Below are positions 31,117 through 38,029 of a stretch of DNA of 38,326 nt, in pieces. Position numbers and translations under genes: made by a program. The stretch's first letter is position 1. Every line of letters begins with the position of its first letter. The notes under the pieces were generated by a model that made no database searches, was not told where the DNA came from, and saw only the letters and a list, made by a program, of their open reading frames with translations. Source of the stretch: Lachnospiraceae bacterium MD308 (GTDB lineage Bacteria > Bacillota > Clostridia > Lachnospirales > Lachnospiraceae); NCBI GenBank assembly GCA_010206225.2, contig VIQU02000037.1, positions 1 to 38,326 on the forward strand, in the 5' to 3' direction.

Positions 31117-32337
31117 ATGAAGAAAAACATTATTGTCGGACAATCCGGCGGACCAACAGCAGTAATTAACGGAAGTCTTTACGGTGTCGTATCGGAAGGG
31201 CTGAAACAGACAGGTGTAAGCCGCGTCTATGGCATGATCAACGGAATCGAAGGATTCCTCCATGATCACTATATGGACATCGGAGCTCTTGATTCCACGA
31301 ATGAACTAGAGCTTGTGAGGACGACACCGGGAGCTTATCTTGGCTCCTGCCGCTATAAACTCCCAGAGAATCTGAGCGATCCTGTCTATTCGCAATTATT
31401 TGAAAAATTCGATGAAAAGGATATCGGATACTTTTTCTACATCGGCGGAAATGATTCTATGGACACAGTAAGCAAGCTTTCCCGCTATGCAGCAAAGATA
31501 GGAAGCGACATCCGCTTTATCGGTGTCCCCAAAACAATTGACAATGACCTTGTAGAAACAGACCATACGCCAGGCTACGGAAGTGCGGCCAAATATGTTG
31601 CCACCGTTGTCAGGGAGATTGCCACCGATGCCACTGTTTATGATAATAAACAGTCCGTCACTATCGTAGAAGTCATGGGACGCCATGCCGGATGGCTCAC
31701 TGCCGCAAGCATGCTTGCCCGTAAATTTGAAGGTGATAATCCGGTACTGATATACCTTCCTGAAGTTGCTTTCGATCAGGACGCGTTTATCGAAAAAGTC
31801 AAAGAATGCTTAAAGACCACTCCAAACCTTGTCGTATGTATCTCCGAGGGTATCAACGACGGCAAGGGAACGTTCATCTGCGAATATGCCAGCGATGTCG
31901 GTATTGATAATTTCGGTCACAAGATGCTGACCGGCTCCGGAAAATATCTGGAAAATCTCGTCAAAGAAAAAATTGGCATAAAAGTGCGCTCTATAGAACT
32001 GAATGTATGTCAGCGCTGTTCATGTGCGCACCTTGCCAGAGTAGACCTTGACGAAGCAGTAAATGCGGGTATTTATGCTGTGCATGCCGCACTCGAAGGC
32101 GCGACAGGAAAGATGATTACTTTTGTCAGGAACAAGAGCGTGCCTTATGAACTATCCTATGGCACCGCGGATGTGAATATTATCTGCAACAAAGAAAAAC
32201 CGGTTCCGACAGAATGGATCATTAATGAAGGTTCTGATATCAGCGATGCCTTTATCGACTACGCAAGACCACTCACTCAGGGGTATGTAGAACTGCCTAC
32301 CAAGAACGGAATCCCCCTTTTCGCATATCGTAGATAA
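31117..32337 (+). CDS. pfp: 6-phosphofructokinase, pyrophosphate-dependent type
   Basis: Motifs in order: NIIVGQSGGPTAVINGSLYG, the phosphoryl-donor motif GGNDS at 110-114, PKTIDND with catalytic Asp142, GYGSAAKY and MGRHAGWLTAAS. The Asp in the donor loop (ATP enzymes have Gly there) and the Lys of PKTIDND (ATP enzymes have Gly) are the two residues that mark PPi users, so pyrophosphate is the predicted donor. The preceding Asn in GGND replaces the usual Asp and is worth noting. The enzyme converts fructose 6-phosphate to fructose 1,6-bisphosphate reversibly. It follows its own promoter and is the metabolic outlet for sugars freed by the two upstream loci. Confidence 0.9.
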   Translation: MKKNIIVGQSGGPTAVINGSLYGVVSEGLKQTGVSRVYGMINGIEGFLHDHYMDIGALDSTNELELVRTTPGAYLGSCRYKLPENLSDPVYSQLFEKFDEKDIGYFFYIGGNDSMDTVSKLSRYAAKIGSDIRFIGVPKTIDNDLVETDHTPGYGSAAKYVATVVREIATDATVYDNKQSVTIVEVMGRHAGWLTAASMLARKFEGDNPVLIYLPEVAFDQDAFIEKVKECLKTTPNLVVCISEGINDGKGTFICEYASDVGIDNFGHKMLTGSGKYLENLVKEKIGIKVRSIELNVCQRCSCAHLARVDLDEAVNAGIYAVHAALEGATGKMITFVRNKSVPYELSYGTADVNIICNKEKPVPTEWIINEGSDISDAFIDYARPLTQGYVELPTKNGIPLFAYRR

Positions 32338-32498
32338 TCGGAACATCAGGTATCACAACAGGGAGAACCATGTTAACAGTTTGTTCACTTATCTTTCAAA
32401 ATTCTTTTACTCCTTTAACATTGTTTCTTCATAGCTGATTCGTATAATAATATCATCAAAAGAAAACAGTGACGTTATCATAGTAGCACACTATTTTG

Positions 32499-32583
32499 AA
32501 TAAACTTTTTCATAATACATGCCGGGAACCGTTTGATGCGGTTACCCGGCATCCTCCCTTTTTACGGGATTTTCAGAGATTCT
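32499..32583. repeat. 85-bp hairpin repeat, copy 1
   Basis: About 95 percent identical to 36201-36284 (three substitutions and a one-base gap, by eye). It holds a long imperfect stem (ATGCCGGG, AACCG and their complements around TTTGATG), then CCTCCCTTTTT. Read on the minus strand, the unit ends with ATT-ATG-AAA-AAG-TTT-ATT, after which the copies diverge. The stretch 32338-32653 contains this repeat and otherwise nothing I can identify. Confidence 0.75.
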
Positions 32584-32653
32584 TATCATCTGCTTATTTT
32601 CTTTTCCCAGATATTGACACCACTTTTTACACCATTTGTTTTTTGACGAAAAA

Positions 32654-32681
32654 GACACCATCGGATTTGCTCCATGGTGTC
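32654..32681 (-). terminator. Terminator behind the AAA ATPase remnant
   Basis: On the minus strand GACACCAT and ATGGTGTC enclose a 12-nt loop and are followed by TTTTTCG. It lies 7 bp past the stop of the ATPase tail, presumably its original terminator. Confidence 0.7.
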
Positions 32682-32687
32682 CTCATA

Positions 32688-32957
32688 TCATATTGTTTTA
32701 TCTTTATCTATAATCAGATCCGGATTTATCCTTAACAGATATTTATCAAACTGCGGCACTGTAAAATCTATCTCGCCATAAGATGTCGCATAGATAAATC
32801 CTTTGTGGACAAGCTGGCTCCGAAGAGGTCCTATTGATTTGAGCGTCGTTCCCATTTGATTTGCCACCTCAGCAATTGTACAGGGCAAATCCCCGCATCT
32901 AACCATACCAAACATAAAGTCCTTCTCTCTCTTCGTGGCTCTGTCATACCGGACTTT
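32688..32957 (-). pseudogene. C-terminal remnant of an AAA-family ATP-binding protein
   Basis: The frame reads VRYDRATKREKDFMFGMVRC, GDLPCTIAEVANQMG, SQLVHKGFIYATSYGEIDFT, VPQFDKYLLRINP. This is the winged-helix tail that follows the ATPase core in a group of Firmicutes AAA ATP-binding proteins with an Orc1/Cdc6-like tail. The Walker motifs and everything before the tail are gone, replaced at about 32957 by integrase sequence in another frame. There is no start, so it is a remnant. A natural terminator is still present behind it. Confidence 0.65.
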
Positions 32958-33348
32958 AAAAAAACTCTTAATATCTTCTGCTCATCTCTGGTCATTACAC
33001 GTCTTTCTTTTTCCGGTGGATATTTGGGAAATTGAGTAAGGAGAACCGGGTTCTTCTTAATAATTTCATTCTTATAAGCCTGATTAAACAAATCATTCAG
33101 TATAACCTTAAGTCTGGACAGAGTCTTTTTACTCAATCTTTTTGATTCTTTATTCAGCAATCTCTGTATATGCTCCGCACGTATATCTTTTACCATGTCC
33201 AAAACCATTTATCAACCGTAATATTCTGCTCTCGTTCATATATTCCATGACGAAGCTCATATTTCATATCTTCCATTTTCATTGACAGCTTTTCTACATC
33301 ATCATCGTATAAAGTATAGCGTTCTCCTTCGTATTGGAAACGCCTCAT
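32958..33348 (-). pseudogene. Tyrosine integrase, N-terminal remnant with internal deletion
   Basis: ATG 33348 opens MRRFQYEGERYTLYDDDVEK, MKYELRHGIYEREQNITVDK, WFWTW and then a stop. In the next frame the sequence resumes at KDIRAEHIQRLLNKESKRLS, FNQAYKNEIIKKNPV and ERRVMTRDEQKIL. The join lacks the roughly 30 residues that normally lie between WFWTW and the DIRPEHIQ motif of Tn916/phage-like integrases, so a small deletion shifted the frame. The catalytic Arg-His-Arg-Tyr domain is missing altogether, cut at the ATPase remnant. A mobile element once sat here and can no longer move by this enzyme. Confidence 0.75.
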
Positions 33349-33422
33349 ATACCGCCCATCTGAATTTCATCAGTATCTCTTAATGCTAACGCATAAAAGT
33401 CATAATCTCCATCAATCCGCAT
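33345..33422 (-). CDS. Possible 25-aa leader ORF before the integrase remnant
   Basis: ATG 33422 encodes MRIDGDYDFYALALRDTDEI and five more residues; its stop overlaps the integrase ATG as ATGA. There is no clear ribosome site. The sequence reads like protein and the overlap suggests translational coupling, but it may be chance. Confidence 0.3.
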   Translation of the reverse strand: MRIDGDYDFYALALRDTDEIQMGGI

Positions 33423-33427
33423 TATAA

Positions 33428-33640
33428 TCAGTCAGATGTAATCCTTGCCGCAATCCAAACCATAATTAATATAGGAAATGCTATGTAGAGTAATCCGACA
33501 ACTGCCATTCCGATTAAAATAACTGGGAACAATACAACCGTCAATAAAAATTTTGATATTCCCCACGCAGCCTTAATGCCAAAGAAAAATAACTTTCCAA
33601 ATACCCATATCATACATACCAAAAATAAAAATGTTAACAT
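33428..33640 (-). CDS. Small two-helix membrane protein (70 aa)
   Basis: The product is almost wholly hydrophobic: MLTFLFLVCMIWVFGKLFFF, a short GIKAAWG turn, then LLTVVLFPVILIGMAVVGLL and a second helical stretch, ending AARITSD. GGGAGGAATGAGATA precedes the ATG, and the ATG shares a base with the stop of the 46-aa gene (TAATG). It is therefore a genuine coupled small gene. No function is known to me; size and hydrophobicity fit a holin-like or membrane-anchor peptide. Confidence 0.65.
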   Translation of the reverse strand: MLTFLFLVCMIWVFGKLFFFGIKAAWGISKFLLTVVLFPVILIGMAVVGLLYIAFPILIMVWIAARITSD

Positions 33641-33780
33641 TATCTCATTCCTCCCTTCTGACCCGCTGTTTTAAAGACTGACTTATTTTTAATACCTAAC
33701 TTTTCACTGAATTTCGGATCTTTCTCTATTTTCCCAAGCATCCGTATCATCTGAATCCTTTTTACTGCATCCATTTTCAT
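33640..33780 (-). CDS. Small basic protein (46 aa) coupled to the membrane peptide
   Basis: The frame MKMDAVKRIQMIRMLGKIEK, DPKFSEKLGIKNKSVFKTAG ends at the TAA that overlaps the next ATG. A second ATG two codons in is an alternative start. AGGGAATGAAA precedes it. The product is amphipathic and basic and looks conserved in style. Just upstream, an AAC-GGC-AAG-CCA frame (NGKPKPDEMREMRE) could be the end of another small gene with a slipped A-run. Divergent from the XRE gene, it may be its target. Confidence 0.55.
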   Translation of the reverse strand: MKMDAVKRIQMIRMLGKIEKDPKFSEKLGIKNKSVFKTAGQKGGMR

Positions 33781-33813
33781 TCCCTCATTTCCCTCATTTC
33801 ATCTGGCTTTGGC

Positions 33814-33842
33814 TTGCCGTTTTTTCATAATTCCAGTATAAT
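33814..33842 (+). promoter_or_regulatory. Promoter of the XRE-type gene in the small-protein module
   Basis: TTGCCG (33814-33819), a 17-bp spacer and a perfect TATAAT (33837-33842). Downstream, TCTCTC (33893-33898) and GAGAGA (33915-33920) flank TTTC-GA-GAAA, a nested dyad that could be the autoregulatory site. Confidence 0.65.
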
Positions 33843-33926
33843 AAACTGCAGATGATAAGTACACATATAGTGAAGAGAAATACTTATGTATATCTCTCAA
33901 ATTTCGAGAAATAAGAGAGAGTCATT

Positions 33927-34442
33927 ATGGGAAAACAATCTACGAGAGCGAACAAAAACATTTACCAGCTATGCCGTGAAGCGCAAGGCTTAACACGCGA
34001 AAAAGCCAGCGAGAAGATGTCCGGCATATCTGCTTCCAGAATTGAAAAGATTGAATACGAACTTCAGGAGCCTACTCCTTACGACATCACACAAATGGCT
34101 GACTGTTACAAAAGACCGGATTTATGCAATTACTATTGTTCCCACAAATGCAGCATTGGCGACCGTTATGTGCCCGCAGTTGAAATATCCGATTTATCCA
34201 ATATCATTTTAGAAACCATTGCCAGCCTGAATGAGATCAATCCTCTTACCAGCCGTCTTATCCAAATTACACGAGACGGAAAAATCACTGATGATGAAAT
34301 CAAAGATTTTGCACTTATCACCAAAAAACTGGACGAGGTATCTCTTGCAATTGATTCACTGAACCTATGGGTGGATAAAACTGCCAGTGAAAATAATATT
34401 AATATTGACCTGCTAGATTCCGAGAAAAAGAAGTTGAAATAA
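33927..34442 (+). CDS. XRE-type helix-turn-helix protein with C-terminal helical domain
   Basis: Residues 10-60 form the helix-turn-helix (NIYQLCREAQGLTREKASEK, SASRIEKIEYELQEPTP). A Cys-rich segment NYYCSHKCSIG follows near residues 68-78 and then a long helical region (SDLSNIILETIASLNEINPL, DGKITDDEIKDFALITKKLD) predicted to self-associate. The C-X3-C arrangement with nearby His could bind a metal or be redox-active. It has a strong promoter and a dyad before the ATG. It is divergent from the 46-aa/70-aa genes and convergent with the 138-aa gene. 171 aa, complete. Confidence 0.7.
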   Translation: MGKQSTRANKNIYQLCREAQGLTREKASEKMSGISASRIEKIEYELQEPTPYDITQMADCYKRPDLCNYYCSHKCSIGDRYVPAVEISDLSNIILETIASLNEINPLTSRLIQITRDGKITDDEIKDFALITKKLDEVSLAIDSLNLWVDKTASENNINIDLLDSEKKKLK

Positions 34443-34519
34443 AACATATGGGCAGTGATTAATCCTTCATACAACCCACTGCCCGATGTTTTCACTTAAT
34501 ACGTACTTTCCATCAGATT

Positions 34520-34936
34520 CTAATAATTTTGCAGTTCTCCCAGAATATATTCTACCCGGCGAATCGCTTCTGCCACTTGTCCTCCTGCCTTATTAATCCG
34601 ATCCTGCACCATCCAGTCTACAATGAACCCATCAAAAAACCAGTCTGCAAAAGAAAGGAAATCTCCGGTTTCAATATTCAGATCATAAGACACGCTTACA
34701 TCTCTAAGTTCCCGGCTAAAATTGTGAAGATCATATTTCGCCTGTTCCATATTTCGCTTTGCGTCTCCCATCTTCGATTGTTTTAATGCAGTGGATAAAA
34801 AACCTCCGCCAAACATATCCCATATTCCCCAGTTCCTTGCACTATTCAGATTTTCCTGTGCCGTCCGAAGGCTGTGAAGCGCCTGATTCCCGGCAGCAAT
34901 TGCTTCTTTTTTTTCTTTTTCTAAATCATAAGCCAT
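34520..34936 (-). CDS. Hypothetical 138-aa helical protein of the XRE module
   Basis: I start at ATG 34936 (MAYDLEKEKKEAIAAGNQAL), 9 bases after AAGGAG; an ATG two codons upstream sits too close to the site. The product has a long amphipathic first helix, a Gly-rich turn (GIWDMFGGGFLSTALKQSKM), then two further coiled-coil-like helices (AKRNMEQAKYDLHNFSRELR, GGQVAEAIRRVEYILGELQN) with an aromatic WFFDGFIVDW stretch between. No signal peptide or catalytic motif. It resembles uncharacterised Firmicutes proteins found with XRE regulators, but I cannot name the family. Confidence 0.65.
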   Translation of the reverse strand: MAYDLEKEKKEAIAAGNQALHSLRTAQENLNSARNWGIWDMFGGGFLSTALKQSKMGDAKRNMEQAKYDLHNFSRELRDVSVSYDLNIETGDFLSFADWFFDGFIVDWMVQDRINKAGGQVAEAIRRVEYILGELQNY

Positions 34937-35118
34937 ACTCATTCACTCCTTTTCATTTTTGAGATGATTATAAGTCATATCATCAGTCCAGCAAATATTT
35001 TAATAAAATTATAAAGGAATGAATGATTTTGGTAAACCTTTCCGTTATAGAAATACAAGGCTCCATTCCTCAAATTTAGAGAAATTATGCCTTGTCCTTC
35101 TATTAGCTCCATATATTC

Positions 35119-35776
35119 TTAATCTAATTCTATTCCTTCCATTACTGCCAAAATCTTGTCTGACACTTTTTCCTGCAGATAAACCGGATTTAACTGCCTC
35201 TTAGTATATTTAAGATAACTATTTTGTGTACGCTGAATTAATTGTGCTGTAAAATACCGCTCCCAGCCAAAATATTCTTCACTTTCAATATAATCTCCCG
35301 GACGTTCCAACATCTTCAAGACACTGCTGTCCTCTACTGCTCCGGACATCTTACAACTGCGGCAAAAATATTGGACTTCCCCTGTGCGCTGACACAAGTA
35401 ATCTGTCCTTTTTCACAAATCTTCTAAAAAAATTGAAAACCCGAATTGGAATCCTCTGTGATCACTTTCTCAGGCTTAACCGATTCACGATAATCTAGTT
35501 ATCCGTATTTTGGATAGTATCGGCAAACTCTTTACTCATAACAAAATCATTGCCTTCGTCAATAAATACGATACACTCTCTCATCATAGAAAGCTGTCCT
35601 GCCCACGTCCGTCCCTCCAGAGCAGTACACTCTTTATCACATATAAGCTCGATGGCACTGGCATTTCCATTTTCATAATACTCACGTATCATATCTACCA
35701 GTGCGGTCTTTCCTGTTGCACTGTCGCCGCGGATGGCCGTAATGTTTCTTTTGATTTCAAAATCATACCTGATTCG
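35119..35776 (-). pseudogene. P-loop ATPase of a DUF4869-linked pair, degraded
   Basis: Without a start codon the frame opens YDFEIKRNITAIRGDSATGK, with Walker A GDSATGKT, then the Walker B-like CIVFIDEGN, and stops after IQNTDN at 35495. A second piece (VKPEKVITEDSNSGFQFF, then KICEKGQITCVSAQGKSNIF) and a third in another frame (LERPGDYIESEEYFGWERYF, NSYLKYTKRQLNPVYLQEKV) complete the same protein with a missing middle and at least two frame shifts. The intact homologues I recall are about 270 aa and lie next to DUF4869 genes in Lachnospiraceae. The gene is dead. Confidence 0.65.
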
Positions 35777-36061
35777 TATTCATAATGCAGATATCAAACA
35801 TATCCTCTCCAAAATCCATCAAGTGCCGGAGATTGAACGTGAGATTATCTGTTTCAGAAAGCTTCAAAATCCATTTTGCACAATTATCACCGCAAGTAGC
35901 TACGTTAAATATCCTAGTACGTTCATTTTTCATAAGAATCAATGTTTTCACGCCGCCCGAAAGAGTGTAGGGGCAATTTTTCCCATAACAGGGCTGTCTA
36001 TCACTGCACTATCCAAAACAACCGACTTCCGGACATCTAAAATACAACCGCCACTTCCCAT
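35763..36061 (-). pseudogene. DUF4869-family gene, N-terminally truncated and frameshifted
   Basis: The part from 35951 reads MKTLILMKNERTRIFNVATC, GDNCAKWILKLSETDNLTFN, LRHLMDFGEDMFDICIMNTN, the C-terminal half of DUF4869. Extending upstream gives LSGGV, and then in another frame VVLDSAVIDSPVMGKIAP, the preceding part, joined through a one-base shift near 35975 (in an A- or C-run). The first roughly 45 residues are absent. The 3' end meets the ATPase remnant, in the order known for this pair. Function of the family is unknown. Confidence 0.6.
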
Positions 36062-36200
36062 GCATAGCGGCTTTTATCTCTCATTTTCTACACCACTTTG
36101 ACACCACTTTCTATAAACCCACCATCATCCTTATAAACTAAAAACACCGCACAACCGCCTTAATATCGTATTTTATAGATTCACAAACTATAAACTGCGA

Positions 36201-36284
36201 AATAAACTTTTTCATAATACATGCCGGGAACTGTTTGATGCGGTTACCCGGCATCCTCCCTTTTTATGGGGGTTCAGAGATTCT
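36201..36284. repeat. 85-bp hairpin repeat, copy 2
   Basis: Near-identical to 32499-32583. One stem position (AACTG in place of AACCG) no longer pairs with CGGTT, so this copy has the weaker hairpin. It abuts the truncated 3' end of the nuclease-transposase remnant. A third, 18-bp piece (AATAAACTTTTTCATAAT) is at 36789-36806. Confidence 0.75.
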
Positions 36285-36672
36285 ACAGTACATATATCCG
36301 AAACTCCAGACTGCAAATACTTTTTAAACTCCCGCTGTGAGACAGCACTTATTACTATGATATCATCCCGTTTCAGTATAATCTTTAACAGAAATTCTGT
36401 AGCCGGAATGTTACCGTCAAAGACCATAGACATTAGATCATCGTCAAATAAATCCATCCCTTCATACACCCTTACCAGATCCCCCTCCGGACAATCTTTG
36501 TATGCTCCCTCCATACCGAGTCTGCCTGTTTTTTCTTCGCATACCGTTTTTTCTGCTCAAGGATAACGTTCAGCTTATTCAGTGCATCCCTTTTATTCTC
36601 ATACTGGCTCCGCTCAGAAGTGGACTCTTCAATATCCGGATACTCATTCTGCATGATTTTTCTGAGAATCAA
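36212..36672 (-). pseudogene. PD-(D/E)XK nuclease-family transposase (Rpn-like), frameshifted and truncated
   Basis: The first frame gives MILRKIMQNEYPDIEESTSE, ILEQKKRYAKKKQADSVWRE, HTKIVRRG. After a slip in a run of five G near 36480, the next frame continues DLVRVYEGMDLFDDDLMSMV, FDGNIPATEFLLKIILKRDD, IIVISAVSQREFK. This is the N-terminal part of the nuclease-type transposases common in gut Clostridia. The continuation with the nuclease core and the RARYHSSM segment is missing: the frame instead runs into the hairpin repeat. Not functional. Confidence 0.65.
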
Positions 36673-36703
36673 TGAGACACTACACTTGTATACCGAACAT
36701 TAA

Positions 36704-36769
36704 TTATTCTTTGACTAATTTCCACAAAGGCGCTTCATCCAGCGTACCTTTCCCAATGCAGGAGCAGTA
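36704..36769 (-). pseudogene. Short coding-like tail near repeat fragment 3
   Basis: A 21-codon frame without start, YCSCIGKGTLDEAPLWKLVK plus one residue, ends at TAA 36704. It reads like the C-terminus of a lost gene. The rest of 36673-36887 holds the repeat fragment and the promoter side of the next gene. Confidence 0.2.
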
Positions 36770-36842
36770 CTCTTAGTAATTCATCCACAATAAACTTTTT
36801 CATAATGACATTACTTCACTTTTCATTTTTCCAAGAATGAAG

Positions 36843-36860
36843 TATACTATAAATAGTATA
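36843..36860. promoter_or_regulatory. Perfect palindrome upstream of the receiver/alarmone-synthetase gene
   Basis: TATACTAT and ATAGTATA enclose AA, an 18-bp perfect dyad 27 bp before the ATG. It contains a TATACT that could be the -10, so a bound regulator would block or position polymerase. No good -35 is visible. Confidence 0.5.
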
Positions 36861-36887
36861 TTCGGACAAAGAGATTGGTAAAGAAAT

Positions 36888-37958
36888 ATGAAAAAAATAC
36901 TGGTTGTAGATGATGCCAAACTGAACCGTGAATTATTACAGGACATGCTGAACAACGATTATATCGTTGAGACAGCCGCAGATGGAGCAGAAGCCTTAAA
37001 AAAACTCAGCGCATATCAGGACGAAATATCGGCTCTCCTTCTGGATCTGCGCATGCCTGTATTAGACGGTTTTGGTGTGATCAGAGAAATGAAATACAAT
37101 AATTGGATGAAACAATTTCCCGTACTCATCATTAGCAGTGAAAATGCTGTAGAAATTGAAACACAATGTCTGGAACTGGGTGTGTCGGATTTCATTCATA
37201 AGCCTTTTGAAAGTTCTATTGTTAAACATCGCGTTAAAAACGCAATTGAACTGTTTACCTGTAAGAATCAATTGGAACAGACAGTTGCAGAACAAGCTAA
37301 AACTCTGAAAAAACAGTATCAGATTATTCAGATGCAGGCAGAACAGTTAAGGGAAGCAAAACCATTTAATCAGTTGATGATGGAATACCGTTCTGCCATC
37401 GTAGAGGTCGAGACGAAACTAAAGGTACTGAATGCCGAATTCTCTCAGGAATACAACAGAAACCCTTTTGAATCAATCAAGAGCAGATTAAAGTCGCCAG
37501 AAAGTATCTATGAAAAGCTGGAGCGAAAAGGATTTCCTGTTACAGTAGAAAGCATTCGGGAAAAGCTGTCAGATGTGGCAGGACTGCGTGTCATCTGCTC
37601 ATTTCCTGATGATATCTACCGTATTGCAGAACTTTTCTGTCAGCAGGATGATATCATCTTATTGCGGAAAAAAGACTATATTAAAAATCCAAAACCCAAT
37701 GGTTACCGGAGTCTCCATCTCATTTTAAGCGTCCCCATCTTTCTATCGACAGGGAAGAGATATATGAAAGTAGAAGTGCAGTTTCGCACAATAGCTATGG
37801 ATTTCTGGGCAAGTCTGGAGCATAAATTAAAATATAAAAAAGATGTGAAAGAAACCGACAAGATTGTAGCGCAACTAAAAACTTGCGCGGATTCTATAGA
37901 AATGCTGGATTACCAGATGCAGGAAATCCGCGACAAAATTTATTACTCCAATGAATAG
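36888..37958 (+). CDS. Response-regulator receiver fused to a (p)ppGpp synthetase (SAS-like) domain
   Basis: Residues 1-118 are a complete receiver: acidic pair Asp8-Asp9, phospho-acceptor Asp53 in LLLDLRMP, switch Ser83/84 and Lys105 in HKPFE. Residues 119-160 are a coiled coil (QLEQTVAEQAKTLKKQYQII). Residues 162-350 match small alarmone synthetases such as RelQ: IKSRLKSPESIYEKLERKG, SDVAGLRVICSF with catalytic-type Asp229, NGYRSLHL with Tyr273, VEVQFRTIAMDFWASLEHKL with catalytic Glu296 and Arg300. No HD hydrolase domain. The predicted action is pyrophosphate transfer from ATP to GTP or GDP under control of phosphorylation. No histidine kinase is nearby. TTGGTAAAGAAAT is a weak ribosome site. 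Confidence 0.85.
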   Translation: MKKILVVDDAKLNRELLQDMLNNDYIVETAADGAEALKKLSAYQDEISALLLDLRMPVLDGFGVIREMKYNNWMKQFPVLIISSENAVEIETQCLELGVSDFIHKPFESSIVKHRVKNAIELFTCKNQLEQTVAEQAKTLKKQYQIIQMQAEQLREAKPFNQLMMEYRSAIVEVETKLKVLNAEFSQEYNRNPFESIKSRLKSPESIYEKLERKGFPVTVESIREKLSDVAGLRVICSFPDDIYRIAELFCQQDDIILLRKKDYIKNPKPNGYRSLHLILSVPIFLSTGKRYMKVEVQFRTIAMDFWASLEHKLKYKKDVKETDKIVAQLKTCADSIEMLDYQMQEIRDKIYYSNE

Positions 37959-37985
37959 AAGATACAATTTCTATATGAAAAACGA

Positions 37986-38013
37986 GGGCTGAGTGAATCA
38001 GCCCAATATTTTT
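37986..38013 (+). terminator. Intrinsic terminator of the receiver/alarmone-synthetase gene
   Basis: GGGCTGA and TCAGCCC form a 7-bp stem with a 5-nt loop, followed by AATATTTTT, 28 bp after the stop codon. Confidence 0.75.
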
Positions 38014-38029
38014 AAGAAACTATTCTGAC

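Noticed and set aside
32499-32560. Hairpin repeat as the phosphofructokinase terminator
   Set aside because: It is over 160 bp past the stop and occurs again in an unrelated place, so I list it as a repeat. It may still stop transcription.
32499-36806. CRISPR array from the repeated hairpin units
   Set aside because: There are only two full copies 3.7 kb apart, with no regular spacers and no cas genes.
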